Of a DNA stretch of 30,824 nt, positions 14,880-22,896 are shown one piece after another. The translations under genes were made by a program, and so were the position numbers. The stretch spans positions 1 to 30,824 of IMG/VR virus record IMGVR_UViG_3300034152_000329; one strand, 5' to 3'. The notes beneath the pieces are model-generated. The model had not been told where the DNA came from, ran no database searches, and saw only the letters and a list, made by a program, of their open reading frames with translations. The stretch's first letter is position 1. Every line of letters starts with the position of its first letter. Source of the DNA: a virus.

Positions 14880-16400
14880 CTATGCTTGCTCTATAGCGAA
14901 GAAGGCCCAGTTGTCCGATCGGTTGCAGTTCTGGAAGATCTTGTACACGCGGTTGCCGATCGTCAGGGTGTCCTCCGTCACGAGGTTCGTCGTGTCCGAC
15001 ACCGCGGAGACGGCATAGACACCGGCCATCTCGCCGTGGGCAACCTTGTCCGGGCTCGACTGGAGAACGGTCGCTGGGAAGAGGATCGACTGGTTGCCGC
15101 TCGAGTCCGGGGTCTGCATGATCTCGATCTGCTGTATCCCGGGGTCGCCCGTCTGCGGTATGAAGTCATTGCCCTCGTAGGTGTTGTTATAGTAGAGATC
15201 GGCGCTCGAAGCCGGCGGTGCCGGAGTCCCGCCAGGCCATACGACGCATTCAGTGACTTCTCCTCTCGCGGAGAACAGAAGCTCCGAGTTCCTGACGCAG
15301 CGCCAGTTCCCTCCCGGATCGCGGACGTATCCCGGGCCGAGGTCGTCGTCGTTCCCGGCGATAGGGTCACACATACCGCTGTAGTAGATCGAGGTCGAGC
15401 TGAAGACCGTCGCGTACTCGCTCTGGCAGCCCATAACGAGGAACGGGTAGTCGTACTCCGCGGAGGTTCCGAACTGGTTGAGCCAGCCGAGGTAGAAGTT
15501 CGGGTACGTCGATCCAGACTTCGCCACCCCAGCGATCCGCCGCGGAGTAACAGAGAACCAGTACGTGAGGGTCGAGTTGTTGAGCGGGGTGTAGCAGCCG
15601 GGACGCGCGGCCGTAAGCGGGTCGTCGTACCGCCCAGGGGAGATTCCGGGCTGGCTCTCGTAGAGGAGGCCGGAGTCGTACCCGGTCATCCCGGCGAGCT
15701 CCCAGTTGTAGGCGGAGGTTCCCTCCTTGAACGTCCGGATCCCGACGTATATCTCGTCGGAGCCGCCGCCGATCCCCTTCAGGATCGCCTCGTTGAAGTT
15801 CGTATCGTTATCTACGAACGTCGGAGTGAGCGTACAGCCGGAGCCGCCGGTCGGCGAGACCGTAGTGGCGACCGGGGTCGTGAGGGGTTCGGCGTAGTGT
15901 CCGGCGTTGACGACGGAGACCGCCGTGACGACTCCGCCGGAGACGGAGTCCACGTTGTACGTGGCGGCCGTGTCGTCCCCGAGTCCGCCGACGAGGGTGA
16001 GGGTATCGTTGACCGAGTACCCGGTTCCGCCCGCCGTAACGCTCGCCGTCGTACACTTCTGCGTACGGCGCTGCACGGACCACGGCGTGACGTACGTTAC
16101 AGCCAGCGTACAGCCCGTCCCCGTCCCTCCGGTCGTCGACGCGGGGTTCCCTGGGGTAACGGTGTAGTCGCCGCCTGCGAGGAGCTCCACGGTCGTAACG
16201 GCGCCCCCTGAGACCGCCGTGACCTCGAACGTGGCCGCGGTTCCGAAAGTTCCGCCGGAGACGGTTAGCTTATCCCCTACGACGTATGAGGATCCGCCGG
16301 CTGAGACTACGGCGGAGGTCGCCTGGTCTGCCGTGGCGAACGTGATAAGGTCGTCGAGGAGGTCGACGAAGTCGGTCGAGGTTCCAGTCTTCCAGCTCAT
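14880..16400 (-). CDS. Tail-associated protein B with two inserted Gly-rich beta domains
   Basis: This 506-residue protein has the same ends as protein A. The start is MSWKTGTSTDFVDLLDDLI, and the end carries TLTIGNRVYKIFQ ... WAFFAIEQA. Between them are two copies of a Thr/Gly/Val-rich beta domain at about residues 28-104 and 118-197 (AGG.SY..GD.LT.SGG, then VTAVSGG.VT.V...AG.Y, then TGG.G.GCTL). Each copy has the Cys near its end. The same domain occurs in the major tail protein of this phage. The start shares ATGA with the tape-measure stop. It likely forms an adhesive or stabilising part of the tail. Its exact role is unknown. Confidence 0.8.
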   Translation of the reverse strand: MSWKTGTSTDFVDLLDDLITFATADQATSAVVSAGGSSYVVGDKLTVSGGTFGTAATFEVTAVSGGAVTTVELLAGGDYTVTPGNPASTTGGTGTGCTLAVTYVTPWSVQRRTQKCTTASVTAGGTGYSVNDTLTLVGGLGDDTAATYNVDSVSGGVVTAVSVVNAGHYAEPLTTPVATTVSPTGGSGCTLTPTFVDNDTNFNEAILKGIGGGSDEIYVGIRTFKEGTSAYNWELAGMTGYDSGLLYESQPGISPGRYDDPLTAARPGCYTPLNNSTLTYWFSVTPRRIAGVAKSGSTYPNFYLGWLNQFGTSAEYDYPFLVMGCQSEYATVFSSTSIYYSGMCDPIAGNDDDLGPGYVRDPGGNWRCVRNSELLFSARGEVTECVVWPGGTPAPPASSADLYYNNTYEGNDFIPQTGDPGIQQIEIMQTPDSSGNQSILFPATVLQSSPDKVAHGEMAGVYAVSAVSDTTNLVTEDTLTIGNRVYKIFQNCNRSDNWAFFAIEQA

Positions 16401-19000
16401 AGTCCGAGTACTCCCTTGACGGCCTCCGGGTTCCGCTCGATCGAGTTTAGGATCACGTTATCCCCCGCGGGGCCGTTCATGGCGCGCGGTATACTCTCTT
16501 CATTATCCACGTTCACGACGGTCACGCTTACCTCCGAAGCGCCTCCGAGCTTATGGTTCGGGACGATCGTCCCGGAGCTCGGAGGTACGAAGACCTCCGG
16601 ACCGCGCTCCCCGACGACGGTCGGACGGTCCGCGATAACGCCTCCGCCGGCCTGCTTTCCGCCGCCGACGCCGATGATACCGCCGAAGAGTCCTGCTATA
16701 CCGGAGCCGGAGTCCGTCCCGCCGAGTTCGCCGCCGATCGCCTTCAGGATCAGCGTCTTCAGGATCAGTTGCAGGATATCACGGCCGAGTGAAGAGAAGA
16801 GGTCTGAGAACGCCTGCTTCAGGTCGTCGACGTTCTGGAACCCCGTGGCGGCGAAGTCCGCGAGGGCGCCGGTGGCGTCGTCGAAGGCCGAGACGAGCCG
16901 GTCCCCGACGTTCTGCCCGAGGGCGAGGGTCGAGGCGTTGAGCTGAGCCATAGCCTCGCTCATGCCGTCGAGGAAGCCCGGGGTCTCCGCGGCCTCCGTG
17001 TTGGCGTTCTTGAGATTCTCCGCGAAGTTACCGATCGCCGAGGCACCCTTCTCGGCGACCTCGAAGACCTTCTGCCCCGCCTCCGTCTGGGCGAAGACGC
17101 GACCGAGGGTCTCGACGCCGGCCCCGAGAGCTCCGCCGAGGGGTCCGCCCAGGGCGGTGCCGATCATGCCGCCTGCGCGCGGAGCCACCTCGAAGGCAGC
17201 CTCCCGCTGCCGCTGCTTCGCCCTCTCCCGCGCCCCCTCGAAGAGCCCCTTCGTGAGGTCCTCCAGCGGCGTCTTCTGGAATCCGATCTTGAACGCCTCG
17301 CCCATTGCTTCACCAAGGCGTTCGCCTATGGGTTTTATCTGACTTCTTTGCCGGCGCTCCATTGCTTTAAATTGTTGCGCCGGGAATCCGAGGCGTGCAA
17401 AGAGCTGCGGCGGAAGATCTACGCCAGGAGCTCTTTTTCTACCGAGAAGAAGTGCATCTGTAATTACCCCGCTAAGGTCGTTCTTGATCTCGTCGGCGAG
17501 AAACTGGACTGCTCGAATGATAGCCGCAACCATGCCGCGAGCAAGTCCGGTGATTCGATCGAACGTGCGCGCAAAGAAGAGGAGGATATTCTCAAGCGGA
17601 AGTTTCACGTCGTCCTGGAGGCCGGTGATATCGTCCTCGACCCCACCGAAGAGGTCGGACCACCACCGAACAGCGTCCGACAGCAGATTGATGACAGTTT
17701 CCCACGACTCGGACATGAGATCGCCGAGAGTGACGAGACCATCAGAAGTAACTCTTATCTCGTTCTTAAATGCGATTAGCGATCCGACTGCAGCGCCCAG
17801 GGCGACGATCAGGAGCCCGACGGGGTGAGCCGCTATGAATCCGAAGAGCGTCTTGACGGCCGGGATCATGAGTACCGTGATCACGCCGGCCACGATCTCG
17901 ATATTCTGGCCGAGGAACCGGAGGGCGTCCGCGAGGCCTCGGACCACCTTCTCGAGGACGTTCGCGGAACCGTTCATGTCCCCGAGCGAGAGCATGACCT
18001 CCTGGGCCGCCGACTTCAGGGCGAGGAGGGCGCCGTTCAGGTTGTCGTCCATGATCCGCGCCACGCGCTCCGCGGTCCCGCCCGCCTTGTCGAGCTGCGA
18101 CTCCATCTTCGTGATCGTGCCGTCTCGGACCGCCTCCCGGAGGACCTCGAAGGCCGGGCCGCCGCGGTCCCCGAATATCTTGAGGGCGCGGCCGGTGTCG
18201 ATCCCGGAACGGGCGAGCCGGTCGAGGGCGGTCGTCAGACCGACCTGAGAGACCCGCACGTCGTCCGCCGTGAGCCCGAGCTCCCGGAGGAGCTTCTGAG
18301 ACTTGGCGGCCGGAGACTCGAGCTCAGAGAGGATACGGCGGAGGCCGGTACCGGCGAGACTGGCCTGGAGACCCGCGTCGCTGAGGGCGCTGATCGCCGC
18401 CGTGGTCTCCTCGATGTCGACGCCGACGCCGGCGGCGACCGGGGCGACGAACTTCAGGGCGTCCCCGAGCTGCTGGACGTTCGTGTTGCTCTTGTTGGCT
18501 GCGAGGGCGAGGACGTCCACGACGCGGCCGGCCTGGTCCGTCTGGAGCCGGAACCCGCGGAGGACGTTCGACGCGATGTCCGCGGCAGAGCCCAGGTCGA
18601 GGGCGCCAGCCTGGGCGAGGTTCAGGGTGTCGTCTATAGTCTCGATCGCCTCGGAGGCGTCGAACCCCGCGCGCGCCAGGAAGGAGAGCCCCTGGGCCGC
18701 CTCGGTCGCGGAGAACCGCGTAGTGGCGCCGAGCTCCCGGGCGATATTCCGCAGGCCGGTGAACTCCTCCGCCGTGGCTCCGGTGATCGCGCGTACGGTG
18801 CTCATTTCCTGGCCGAAGTCCGCCAGGAGCCCGATCGCGGACCGGAGCGCGAGGGCGCCCCCGAGCGCGACGAGGGCGGTGTTGAGGCTCGCTACCTGCC
18901 CCTGGGCCTTTGCGCCGGCGGCGCCGACGCCGCGGAGGCCGCGGATCACGCGCCGCGTCCCCTTCTCGTTGACGAAGATTACGATACGTTCAGTCGGCAT
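16397..19000 (-). CDS. Tail tape-measure protein
   Basis: The protein has 867 residues. The N-terminal third is the TP901-type tape-measure core (ATGATAEEFTGLRNIARELG, then RFSATEAAQGLSFLARAGFD and ISALSDAGLQASLAGTGLR, about residues 90-220). Two hydrophobic segments at about 370-415 (IEIVAGVITVLMIPAVKTL; VGLLIVALGAAVGSLIAF) could cross the membrane during injection. A long helical region with a Gly/Ala stretch follows, then a coiled region, and the C-terminus has the common GERGPEVFVPPSSGTIVPN signature. At about 0.15 nm per residue the tail would be about 130 nm. The gene is downstream of the chaperone pair, as expected. A segment at about 17340-17790 (residues ~405-555) uses distinctly AT-richer codons than the flanks. 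Confidence 0.95.
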   Translation of the reverse strand: MPTERIVIFVNEKGTRRVIRGLRGVGAAGAKAQGQVASLNTALVALGGALALRSAIGLLADFGQEMSTVRAITGATAEEFTGLRNIARELGATTRFSATEAAQGLSFLARAGFDASEAIETIDDTLNLAQAGALDLGSAADIASNVLRGFRLQTDQAGRVVDVLALAANKSNTNVQQLGDALKFVAPVAAGVGVDIEETTAAISALSDAGLQASLAGTGLRRILSELESPAAKSQKLLRELGLTADDVRVSQVGLTTALDRLARSGIDTGRALKIFGDRGGPAFEVLREAVRDGTITKMESQLDKAGGTAERVARIMDDNLNGALLALKSAAQEVMLSLGDMNGSANVLEKVVRGLADALRFLGQNIEIVAGVITVLMIPAVKTLFGFIAAHPVGLLIVALGAAVGSLIAFKNEIRVTSDGLVTLGDLMSESWETVINLLSDAVRWWSDLFGGVEDDITGLQDDVKLPLENILLFFARTFDRITGLARGMVAAIIRAVQFLADEIKNDLSGVITDALLLGRKRAPGVDLPPQLFARLGFPAQQFKAMERRQRSQIKPIGERLGEAMGEAFKIGFQKTPLEDLTKGLFEGARERAKQRQREAAFEVAPRAGGMIGTALGGPLGGALGAGVETLGRVFAQTEAGQKVFEVAEKGASAIGNFAENLKNANTEAAETPGFLDGMSEAMAQLNASTLALGQNVGDRLVSAFDDATGALADFAATGFQNVDDLKQAFSDLFSSLGRDILQLILKTLILKAIGGELGGTDSGSGIAGLFGGIIGVGGGKQAGGGVIADRPTVVGERGPEVFVPPSSGTIVPNHKLGGASEVSVTVVNVDNEESIPRAMNGPAGDNVILNSIERNPEAVKGVLGL

Positions 19001-19003
19001 ACG

Positions 19004-19477
19004 TCAGTCCTCTCTCCCGCTCAGCTTACGTTCCTGGAGGACCTTCGCGCGCTTCAGTACCGCCTCGGCGGCCTTCAGCGCCGCCGGCAGCATCCCGTGT
19101 GGGGCCTGACGGCTCGTTCCGTCGTTCAGGTAAGTTATGTACTCGACGTTGTTTGTAATCACTACGGAGGCGCCCCGCGGACGGACGAAGAGTACGTCCC
19201 CCGCCTGGTCGAGGGCGGCCTGCGTGTTGGCCGCCTCCCGCGCTCCTGAGCCCCGCTCGCCGGAAGTGACCGGATTGACGATTTCGGCGGACGGAGACCC
19301 GATCGAGACGATCCAGTTGGCGCGAGCCCGCCCCGTATCGACGGGCGTAGCGGTCACAGCCGCCTCGTCCGCCGCGAGGACGACGCGCCGGATCAGGGCG
19401 TCAACGCCCGAGGCCAGGAACTTTCCCTGAAGATTCATTCTGGCCTGAAATTCCGGTCCGGTTTTGCTTGTTGCCAT
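19004..19477 (-). CDS. HK97 gp10-like tail/neck protein
   Basis: The protein has 157 residues from ATG 19477, chosen because GAGGAG lies 4-5 bases upstream. An in-frame longer start at 19498 would have no such site. The body is helical at first (QGKFLASGVDALIRRVVLAADEAAVTATPVDTGRARANW), where TPVDTGRARANW is the classic HK97 gp10 signature. A beta part (ASVVITNNVEYITYLNDGTSRQAPHGM) and a C-terminal helix follow, ending in KRAKVLQERKL. The family joins tail and head or completes the tail. It overlaps the chaperone T part by 77 bases, so translation is probably coupled. Here it lies downstream of the chaperones, unlike the more common place ahead of the tail-tube gene. Confidence 0.85.
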   Translation of the reverse strand: MATSKTGPEFQARMNLQGKFLASGVDALIRRVVLAADEAAVTATPVDTGRARANWIVSIGSPSAEIVNPVTSGERGSGAREAANTQAALDQAGDVLFVRPRGASVVITNNVEYITYLNDGTSRQAPHGMLPAALKAAEAVLKRAKVLQERKLSGRED

Positions 19478-19805
19478 GTTTCTCCTCGTACCAGGCAAGG
19501 AACTCTCTGTCCATTATACTGATGAAATAGAAGAGCTCGTCCGTCTGGTCCGCGTCGTAGCCGAGAGCCTCCGCGTAGTGGGAGATCGCGAGCCACGAGA
19601 TCGGGTACGCCCCGCCGAACCCGGCCTGCCGCGTCGTCGAGAGGTCCTGGTAGGCTTCCCACCAGAACTCGAGCCACGGGTAGAGCTGGGGAGCGTTCTC
19701 GATGAACTCGGGGAGGGGGAGGCGGCGCCGGTAGCACTGCTCCGCGATCCAGTCTTCGTCCTTCCCCTTCCCGAGCGCGTAGAGGAGGACGTCGGTCAGT
19801 TTTTT
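19401..19805 (-). CDS. T domain of the G-T tail chaperone fusion (-1 frame)
   Basis: This frame has no good start of its own. In-frame ATG or GTG codons lie only inside the G gene, with an Arg/Pro-rich shadow sequence before them. Coding quality begins exactly at the slippery site with LTDVLLYALGKGKDEDWIAEQ and continues for about 132 residues to the TGA at 19401. Ribosomes slipping back at A AAA AAC would make a G-T fusion of about 271 residues. The T part is helical with many Trp and Tyr (YPWLEFWWEAYQDL; AISHYAEALGYDADQTDELFYF). In lambda the corresponding fusion binds the tape measure and recruits tail-tube subunits, which fits the location directly before that gene pair. Confidence 0.82.
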   Translation of the reverse strand, partial: KKLTDVLLYALGKGKDEDWIAEQCYRRRLPLPEFIENAPQLYPWLEFWWEAYQDLSTTRQAGFGGAYPISWLAISHYAEALGYDADQTDELFYFISIMDREFLAWYEEKHGNKQNRTGISGQNESSGKVPGLGR

Positions 19806-20215
19806 GCGTCTTCTTCCCTGACCTCTTCCAGGAAGAGCTGCGCGTTCTGCGCCTGGGCCTGGAGGTCGTCGAAGAGGTCCGGGAGGTTCTGGAAGAGCCT
19901 GACGCAATTCTCGAAGGTGAACGGGACCTCCTTCTTGCCCTTCTCTCCGATGTCCTCCGCGCGGACGCCCTTCCAGTCGAGGACGATCGTCTTCGCGTAC
20001 GTCTCGTAGGCGATCTTCTCCTGGATCTCGTCGGGAATGAGGCCGTGCTTGAACTGCTGGCGGTACTTCCTGAAGAACTTCTGTCCCGCCGCCTGGAACC
20101 GCTTGTTCGATCGGCTGGCGCGGGCGACGAGGATCTGCTGGCCGTCCCCGTAGTCGAGCCAGATTCCCTCGTTCTCACTCTTCCGGTCCGTCTTGAACTT
20201 CTTCCTAAGTGACAT
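19796..20215 (-). CDS. Tail assembly chaperone G
   Basis: This 139-residue protein starts at ATG 20215 with CGGAGG 5 bases ahead. It has a basic N-terminus (MSLRKKFKTDRKSENEGIW), a beta part (YGDGQQILVARASRS) and helices (RFQAAGQKFFRKYRQQFKHG; FENCVRLFQNLPDLFDDLQ). It ends in an acidic LFLEEVREEDAKN. The final codons GCA AAA AAC TGA contain the slippery heptamer for the fusion with T. It lies between the major tail protein and the tape measure, the standard place for gpG-like chaperones. The function is inferred from position and frameshift, as these chaperones vary widely in sequence. Confidence 0.85.
   Translation of the reverse strand: MSLRKKFKTDRKSENEGIWLDYGDGQQILVARASRSNKRFQAAGQKFFRKYRQQFKHGLIPDEIQEKIAYETYAKTIVLDWKGVRAEDIGEKGKKEVPFTFENCVRLFQNLPDLFDDLQAQAQNAQLFLEEVREEDAKN
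19799..19805 (-). promoter_or_regulatory. Programmed -1 ribosomal frameshift site (A AAA AAC)
   Basis: The minus strand reads GCA AAA AAC TGA in the G frame, so A AAA AAC is in the X XXY YYZ phase and stands directly before the G stop codon. In the -1 frame the reading continues CTG ACC GAC into the T domain. The sequence, phase, stop position and tail-chaperone context all fit the conserved frameshift of long-tailed phages. Confidence 0.88.
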
Positions 20216-20234
20216 GCGATCCTCCGTAAAGTTG

Positions 20235-20290
20235 GGGGAGGGCGGCGCAGGGTCACACGGTTTATCCTCCGTCGCCTGACCGCCCTCCCC
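20235..20290 (-). terminator. Long-armed hairpin between major tail protein and chaperone G
   Basis: GGGGAGGGCGG (20235-20245) pairs perfectly with CCGCCCTCCCC (20280-20290), enclosing 34 bases that can fold further (ACGG/CCGT). The hairpin lies directly after the major tail protein stop (20299) and about 20 bases before the chaperone start, followed by a short TTT. It is probably a partial terminator that sets a high tail-tube to chaperone ratio, or it stabilises the upstream message. Confidence 0.55.
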
Positions 20291-20298
20291 GGGCTCTA

Positions 20299-22062
20299 TT
20301 ACTCAGCCGCGTCGGGCAGGTAATCGAAGAAGACCATGAGGAGCGTATGATTCAGCGCGCTCTGGATCTTCGCCCCCGTGGCCGCCTCGTTCGTGAGGGG
20401 CAGCGTGATCGGCTCGTCCTGGGCGACGTTCGGGCGCCCGTCCCCGAGGGAGAGGAGCGGAATGTCGACGACGATACCGGCATTGGCCTTCACGATCGCG
20501 AAGTCCAGGGTGATGTCGCTGTTGTTGCGGACGGCGCTGACGCCGGCCACGTCGGAGAAGTAGGCGGTCATGCTCCCGCCCACGGCGAACGTCCCGGCCG
20601 TAACCTCGAACGCGCCCAGGGTCCCGACGGCCTTCGCCGGGCTGAGGTTGTTGTTGATCGTGACCGTGAGCTCCTGCACGAAGGCGAAGAGGGGGGTCGG
20701 CGCCTCGTCGTCCCCGTCGTACACTGCGAGCCGGATTCGAGTGAAGTCTGAGCTCGTGTTGAAGGCGTCCGCCTCGGTGATGGCCGGACGGCTTCCGCTC
20801 TTGACGCCCGTCGAGGCGGTCCGCTGCTCCGCGTCCGCGGAGACAAACGTGAGGTCCGCGTTGACCTTGTCCGCCGTGTTGACGTTCAGGGTAAGCTCGG
20901 ACGGGATCGAGCCCGTCAGGTACTCGCTCTGGATCTGAGTCGGGGAGGCGTCGTCCGGAGCCCCGAGCGTGCGCTCGATGTTGTAGCTCCGGCGCTTGAT
21001 CAGCGTCCCGGTCTCGTTCTTCAGCACGCGGCCGAAGAAGATCCGGATGTCGAGTCCGGTCCCGGTCTCGGCGACCATCGTGGAGTCGCTCTTGTCGAGC
21101 GTGAGGACGTTCGCTGCGACGCTGAGGACCCGCTTGAACCCGTTGTTGACGGCGTTCGCGAACTGATCGGTAGCCGTATCTCCGCCTACGAAGATCCAGT
21201 CCCCGGGGATCAGGCCGAGCTCGGTAAAGTCCTTCGCCGAGGACGTGATCGTCGGGAAGGTCCCGGAGACGACGACGTCGAGGTCGGCGGTCCCGAACTC
21301 GTACCCTACGCGGGAGATCGTCCCCGTCGGGCTGGCTTCGTCCACGAGGTCCTCGGAGACGGGGACGGTATTCTCGTCCGGCGTCCCCGTGACGGTCTTT
21401 AGACCGTTGTTAGCTGCCTCCGCGAAGTCCTTCGCCCAGAGGAGGTCGCCGGCGGCGAACTGGCCCTCGGTATCCCAGGTGACGGTTAGCGTACAGCCCG
21501 TCCCGGTTCCGCCCGTGGTACTGACCGGGTCCGTCGGGACGACGGTATAGGATCCGGCCGTATCGAGCGTGACGGCCGTGACGACGCCGCCGGAGACCGT
21601 GGCCGTGAACGTGGCCGGAGTTCCGGTGCCGCCACTGGTACTAAGCGTGTCCCCGTCCGTATAGCCGGTCCCGCCGGCCGCCACGGCGGCGCTGAGCGCG
21701 GTCGCCGTGAGCTCGTACTCCTCCGCCGTCCCGTCGACGTTCGTGACGGAGTCTGAGTCGAACTCGCCCTTCGTGCGGAGATCCGCGTAGAAGAACCCCT
21801 GGAGGAGCCTCTGGAGGTTCGTCTGCGTGAGGTCGGTGTTGAACCCGCCCGAGGCGTCGAGATCGGTAATCACGCCCTTCTTGCGCTGCCGGTCCGCCGA
21901 GATCGGGTTCCGGGCCAGGAGCGTGACGGAGCCCCCGAAGTCGCTGTAGCTGTTAGGCTCCAGCGGGTACCAGACTGGGGAGCCCGGGAGGGTGTCGAAC
22001 GACGCTTCCTCCGCGAAGCGGAGCTCCGTGATGTTGCTGTCGATCTTGTTTACGGTTGCCAT
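20299..22062 (-). CDS. Major tail (tube) protein with an inserted Gly-rich domain
   Basis: This 587-residue protein has AGGAGG 6 bases before the ATG. It is of the long tail-tube type, with an N-terminus (ITELRFAEEASFDTLPGSPVWYPLEP) and a mid part with SSAKDFTELGLIPGDWIFVGGD and AVNNGFKRVLSVAANVLTLDKS. A C-terminal part contains LTVTINNNLSPAKAVGTLG and LLMVFFDYLPDAAE, the pattern of tail-tube proteins of large siphophages. About residues 123-196 hold an inserted beta domain (AAGGTGYTDGDTLSTSGGTG, then VSGGVVTAVTLDTAGSY) found also in tail protein B. A strong hairpin follows the gene. It builds the tail tube that surrounds the tape measure. Confidence 0.88.
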   Translation of the reverse strand: MATVNKIDSNITELRFAEEASFDTLPGSPVWYPLEPNSYSDFGGSVTLLARNPISADRQRKKGVITDLDASGGFNTDLTQTNLQRLLQGFFYADLRTKGEFDSDSVTNVDGTAEEYELTATALSAAVAAGGTGYTDGDTLSTSGGTGTPATFTATVSGGVVTAVTLDTAGSYTVVPTDPVSTTGGTGTGCTLTVTWDTEGQFAAGDLLWAKDFAEAANNGLKTVTGTPDENTVPVSEDLVDEASPTGTISRVGYEFGTADLDVVVSGTFPTITSSAKDFTELGLIPGDWIFVGGDTATDQFANAVNNGFKRVLSVAANVLTLDKSDSTMVAETGTGLDIRIFFGRVLKNETGTLIKRRSYNIERTLGAPDDASPTQIQSEYLTGSIPSELTLNVNTADKVNADLTFVSADAEQRTASTGVKSGSRPAITEADAFNTSSDFTRIRLAVYDGDDEAPTPLFAFVQELTVTINNNLSPAKAVGTLGAFEVTAGTFAVGGSMTAYFSDVAGVSAVRNNSDITLDFAIVKANAGIVVDIPLLSLGDGRPNVAQDEPITLPLTNEAATGAKIQSALNHTLLMVFFDYLPDAAE

Positions 22063-22073
22063 TCTGTAGCCTC

Positions 22074-22523
22074 CTACACGAACTCGTCGTACTCGAAGTC
22101 AGCGAGCACGTTTACCTGGTACCAGGACCCGTCTGGGCCGATTTCCTGGACTCGGACATTTCTGAACCAAATATGACTCGTGGTCGCCTGCCCCTCGAAC
22201 GCCGCCCTCGCCACGCCGGCGAGGCTCCGCGCGTTACTGAGCGCGGCCTGGCTGAGGGGCCAGAAGACCTGTATCGTTATTATACCAGCCCGATTGAACC
22301 GGCGCTGGGTCCCGGGAGCCCCCAGGTTCGCCTGCCCTCCCGTGAGGTGCCGGATCTGGACCCGCGCCCAGGGGTCGCCGGAGTCTGGGGGGCCGGGGTC
22401 GCCCACGCCGTCGTACCGGACCTCCGGCGGAGTCCCCCCGTTGAACGCCCCGGCGTTCGCCTCCCAGGCCGTACGGAAGGCGCCGAGGATCTCGTCGTAT
22501 GCCGTGTTTATGTCTGCGGCCAT
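22074..22523 (-). CDS. Tail terminator-like protein
   Basis: This 149-residue protein has an N-terminal helix (INTAYDEILGAFRTAWEANAGAF), a Gly/Asp-rich loop (VRYDGVGDPGPPDSGDPWARV), then beta strands and a helix (GIITIQVFWPLSQAALSNARSLAGVARAAF). It ends WYQVNVLADFEYDE. That fold pattern, alpha then beta-alpha-beta, and the place between the head-closure protein and the tube protein fit phage tail terminators (gpU-like), which cap the tube and join it to the head. The start shares TAATG with the preceding stop. The Ala/Gly loop is longer than usual. The call rests on position and shape. Confidence 0.75.
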   Translation of the reverse strand: MAADINTAYDEILGAFRTAWEANAGAFNGGTPPEVRYDGVGDPGPPDSGDPWARVQIRHLTGGQANLGAPGTQRRFNRAGIITIQVFWPLSQAALSNARSLAGVARAAFEGQATTSHIWFRNVRVQEIGPDGSWYQVNVLADFEYDEFV

Positions 22524-22891
22524 TACTGCCTCACCACGAGCTCGAACATGACGTACTGCGCCCCCGGCTTGAGCTGCCGGACGTGCGTGATCGAGAACCG
22601 GGTCCCGTCCGCGCGGACGATCTGGTCCGTCGCCGCCGTCGGCGTGATCGCGAGACCGGAGGCCGCGACGTATACGATCTGGTCGCCCGCCTCGACTACG
22701 GTCCCGAGCTCCCGGCCGAGCTCCGCCTCGAGCCAGACGGCGCGGACCTGGTAGCCGGTCTCCGCGGCGGTCCGGTTCCAGGGCTCCGTGGAGTCCGGGA
22801 TCGTGTCGCTCCGGCGCTGGATCGTGCTGAGCTCACCAAACTTGGTGATCAGCCGGAGCGCGAGGGCGCGGGCGTTGTCGTACTGGGCCAC
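22523..22891 (-). CDS. Head-closure / neck protein candidate
   Basis: This 122-residue protein starts at GTG 22891 with a weak AGGGGG site about 9 bases upstream. An N-terminal helix (ARALALRLITKFGELST) is followed by a compact beta-barrel-like run (GYQVRAVWLEAELGRELG; AGDQIVYVAASGLAI; TRFSITHVRQLKPGAQYVMFELVVR). The length and beta content match phage head-tail connector stoppers. It lies between the DnaT-like adaptor and the tail terminator, the usual connector order, and overlaps the terminator start by one base. Confidence 0.75.
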   Translation of the reverse strand: MAQYDNARALALRLITKFGELSTIQRRSDTIPDSTEPWNRTAAETGYQVRAVWLEAELGRELGTVVEAGDQIVYVAASGLAITPTAATDQIVRADGTRFSITHVRQLKPGAQYVMFELVVRQ

Positions 22892-22896
22892 CGTCT

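Noticed and set aside
14628-16211. Long plus-strand open frame opposite the tail protein B gene
   Set aside because: Arg/Gly/Val-rich without domains or ribosome-binding site; it spans two minus-strand genes.
17825-19249. Plus-strand open frame opposite the tape measure
   Set aside because: Shadow of the tape-measure codons; no motif and no initiation signal.
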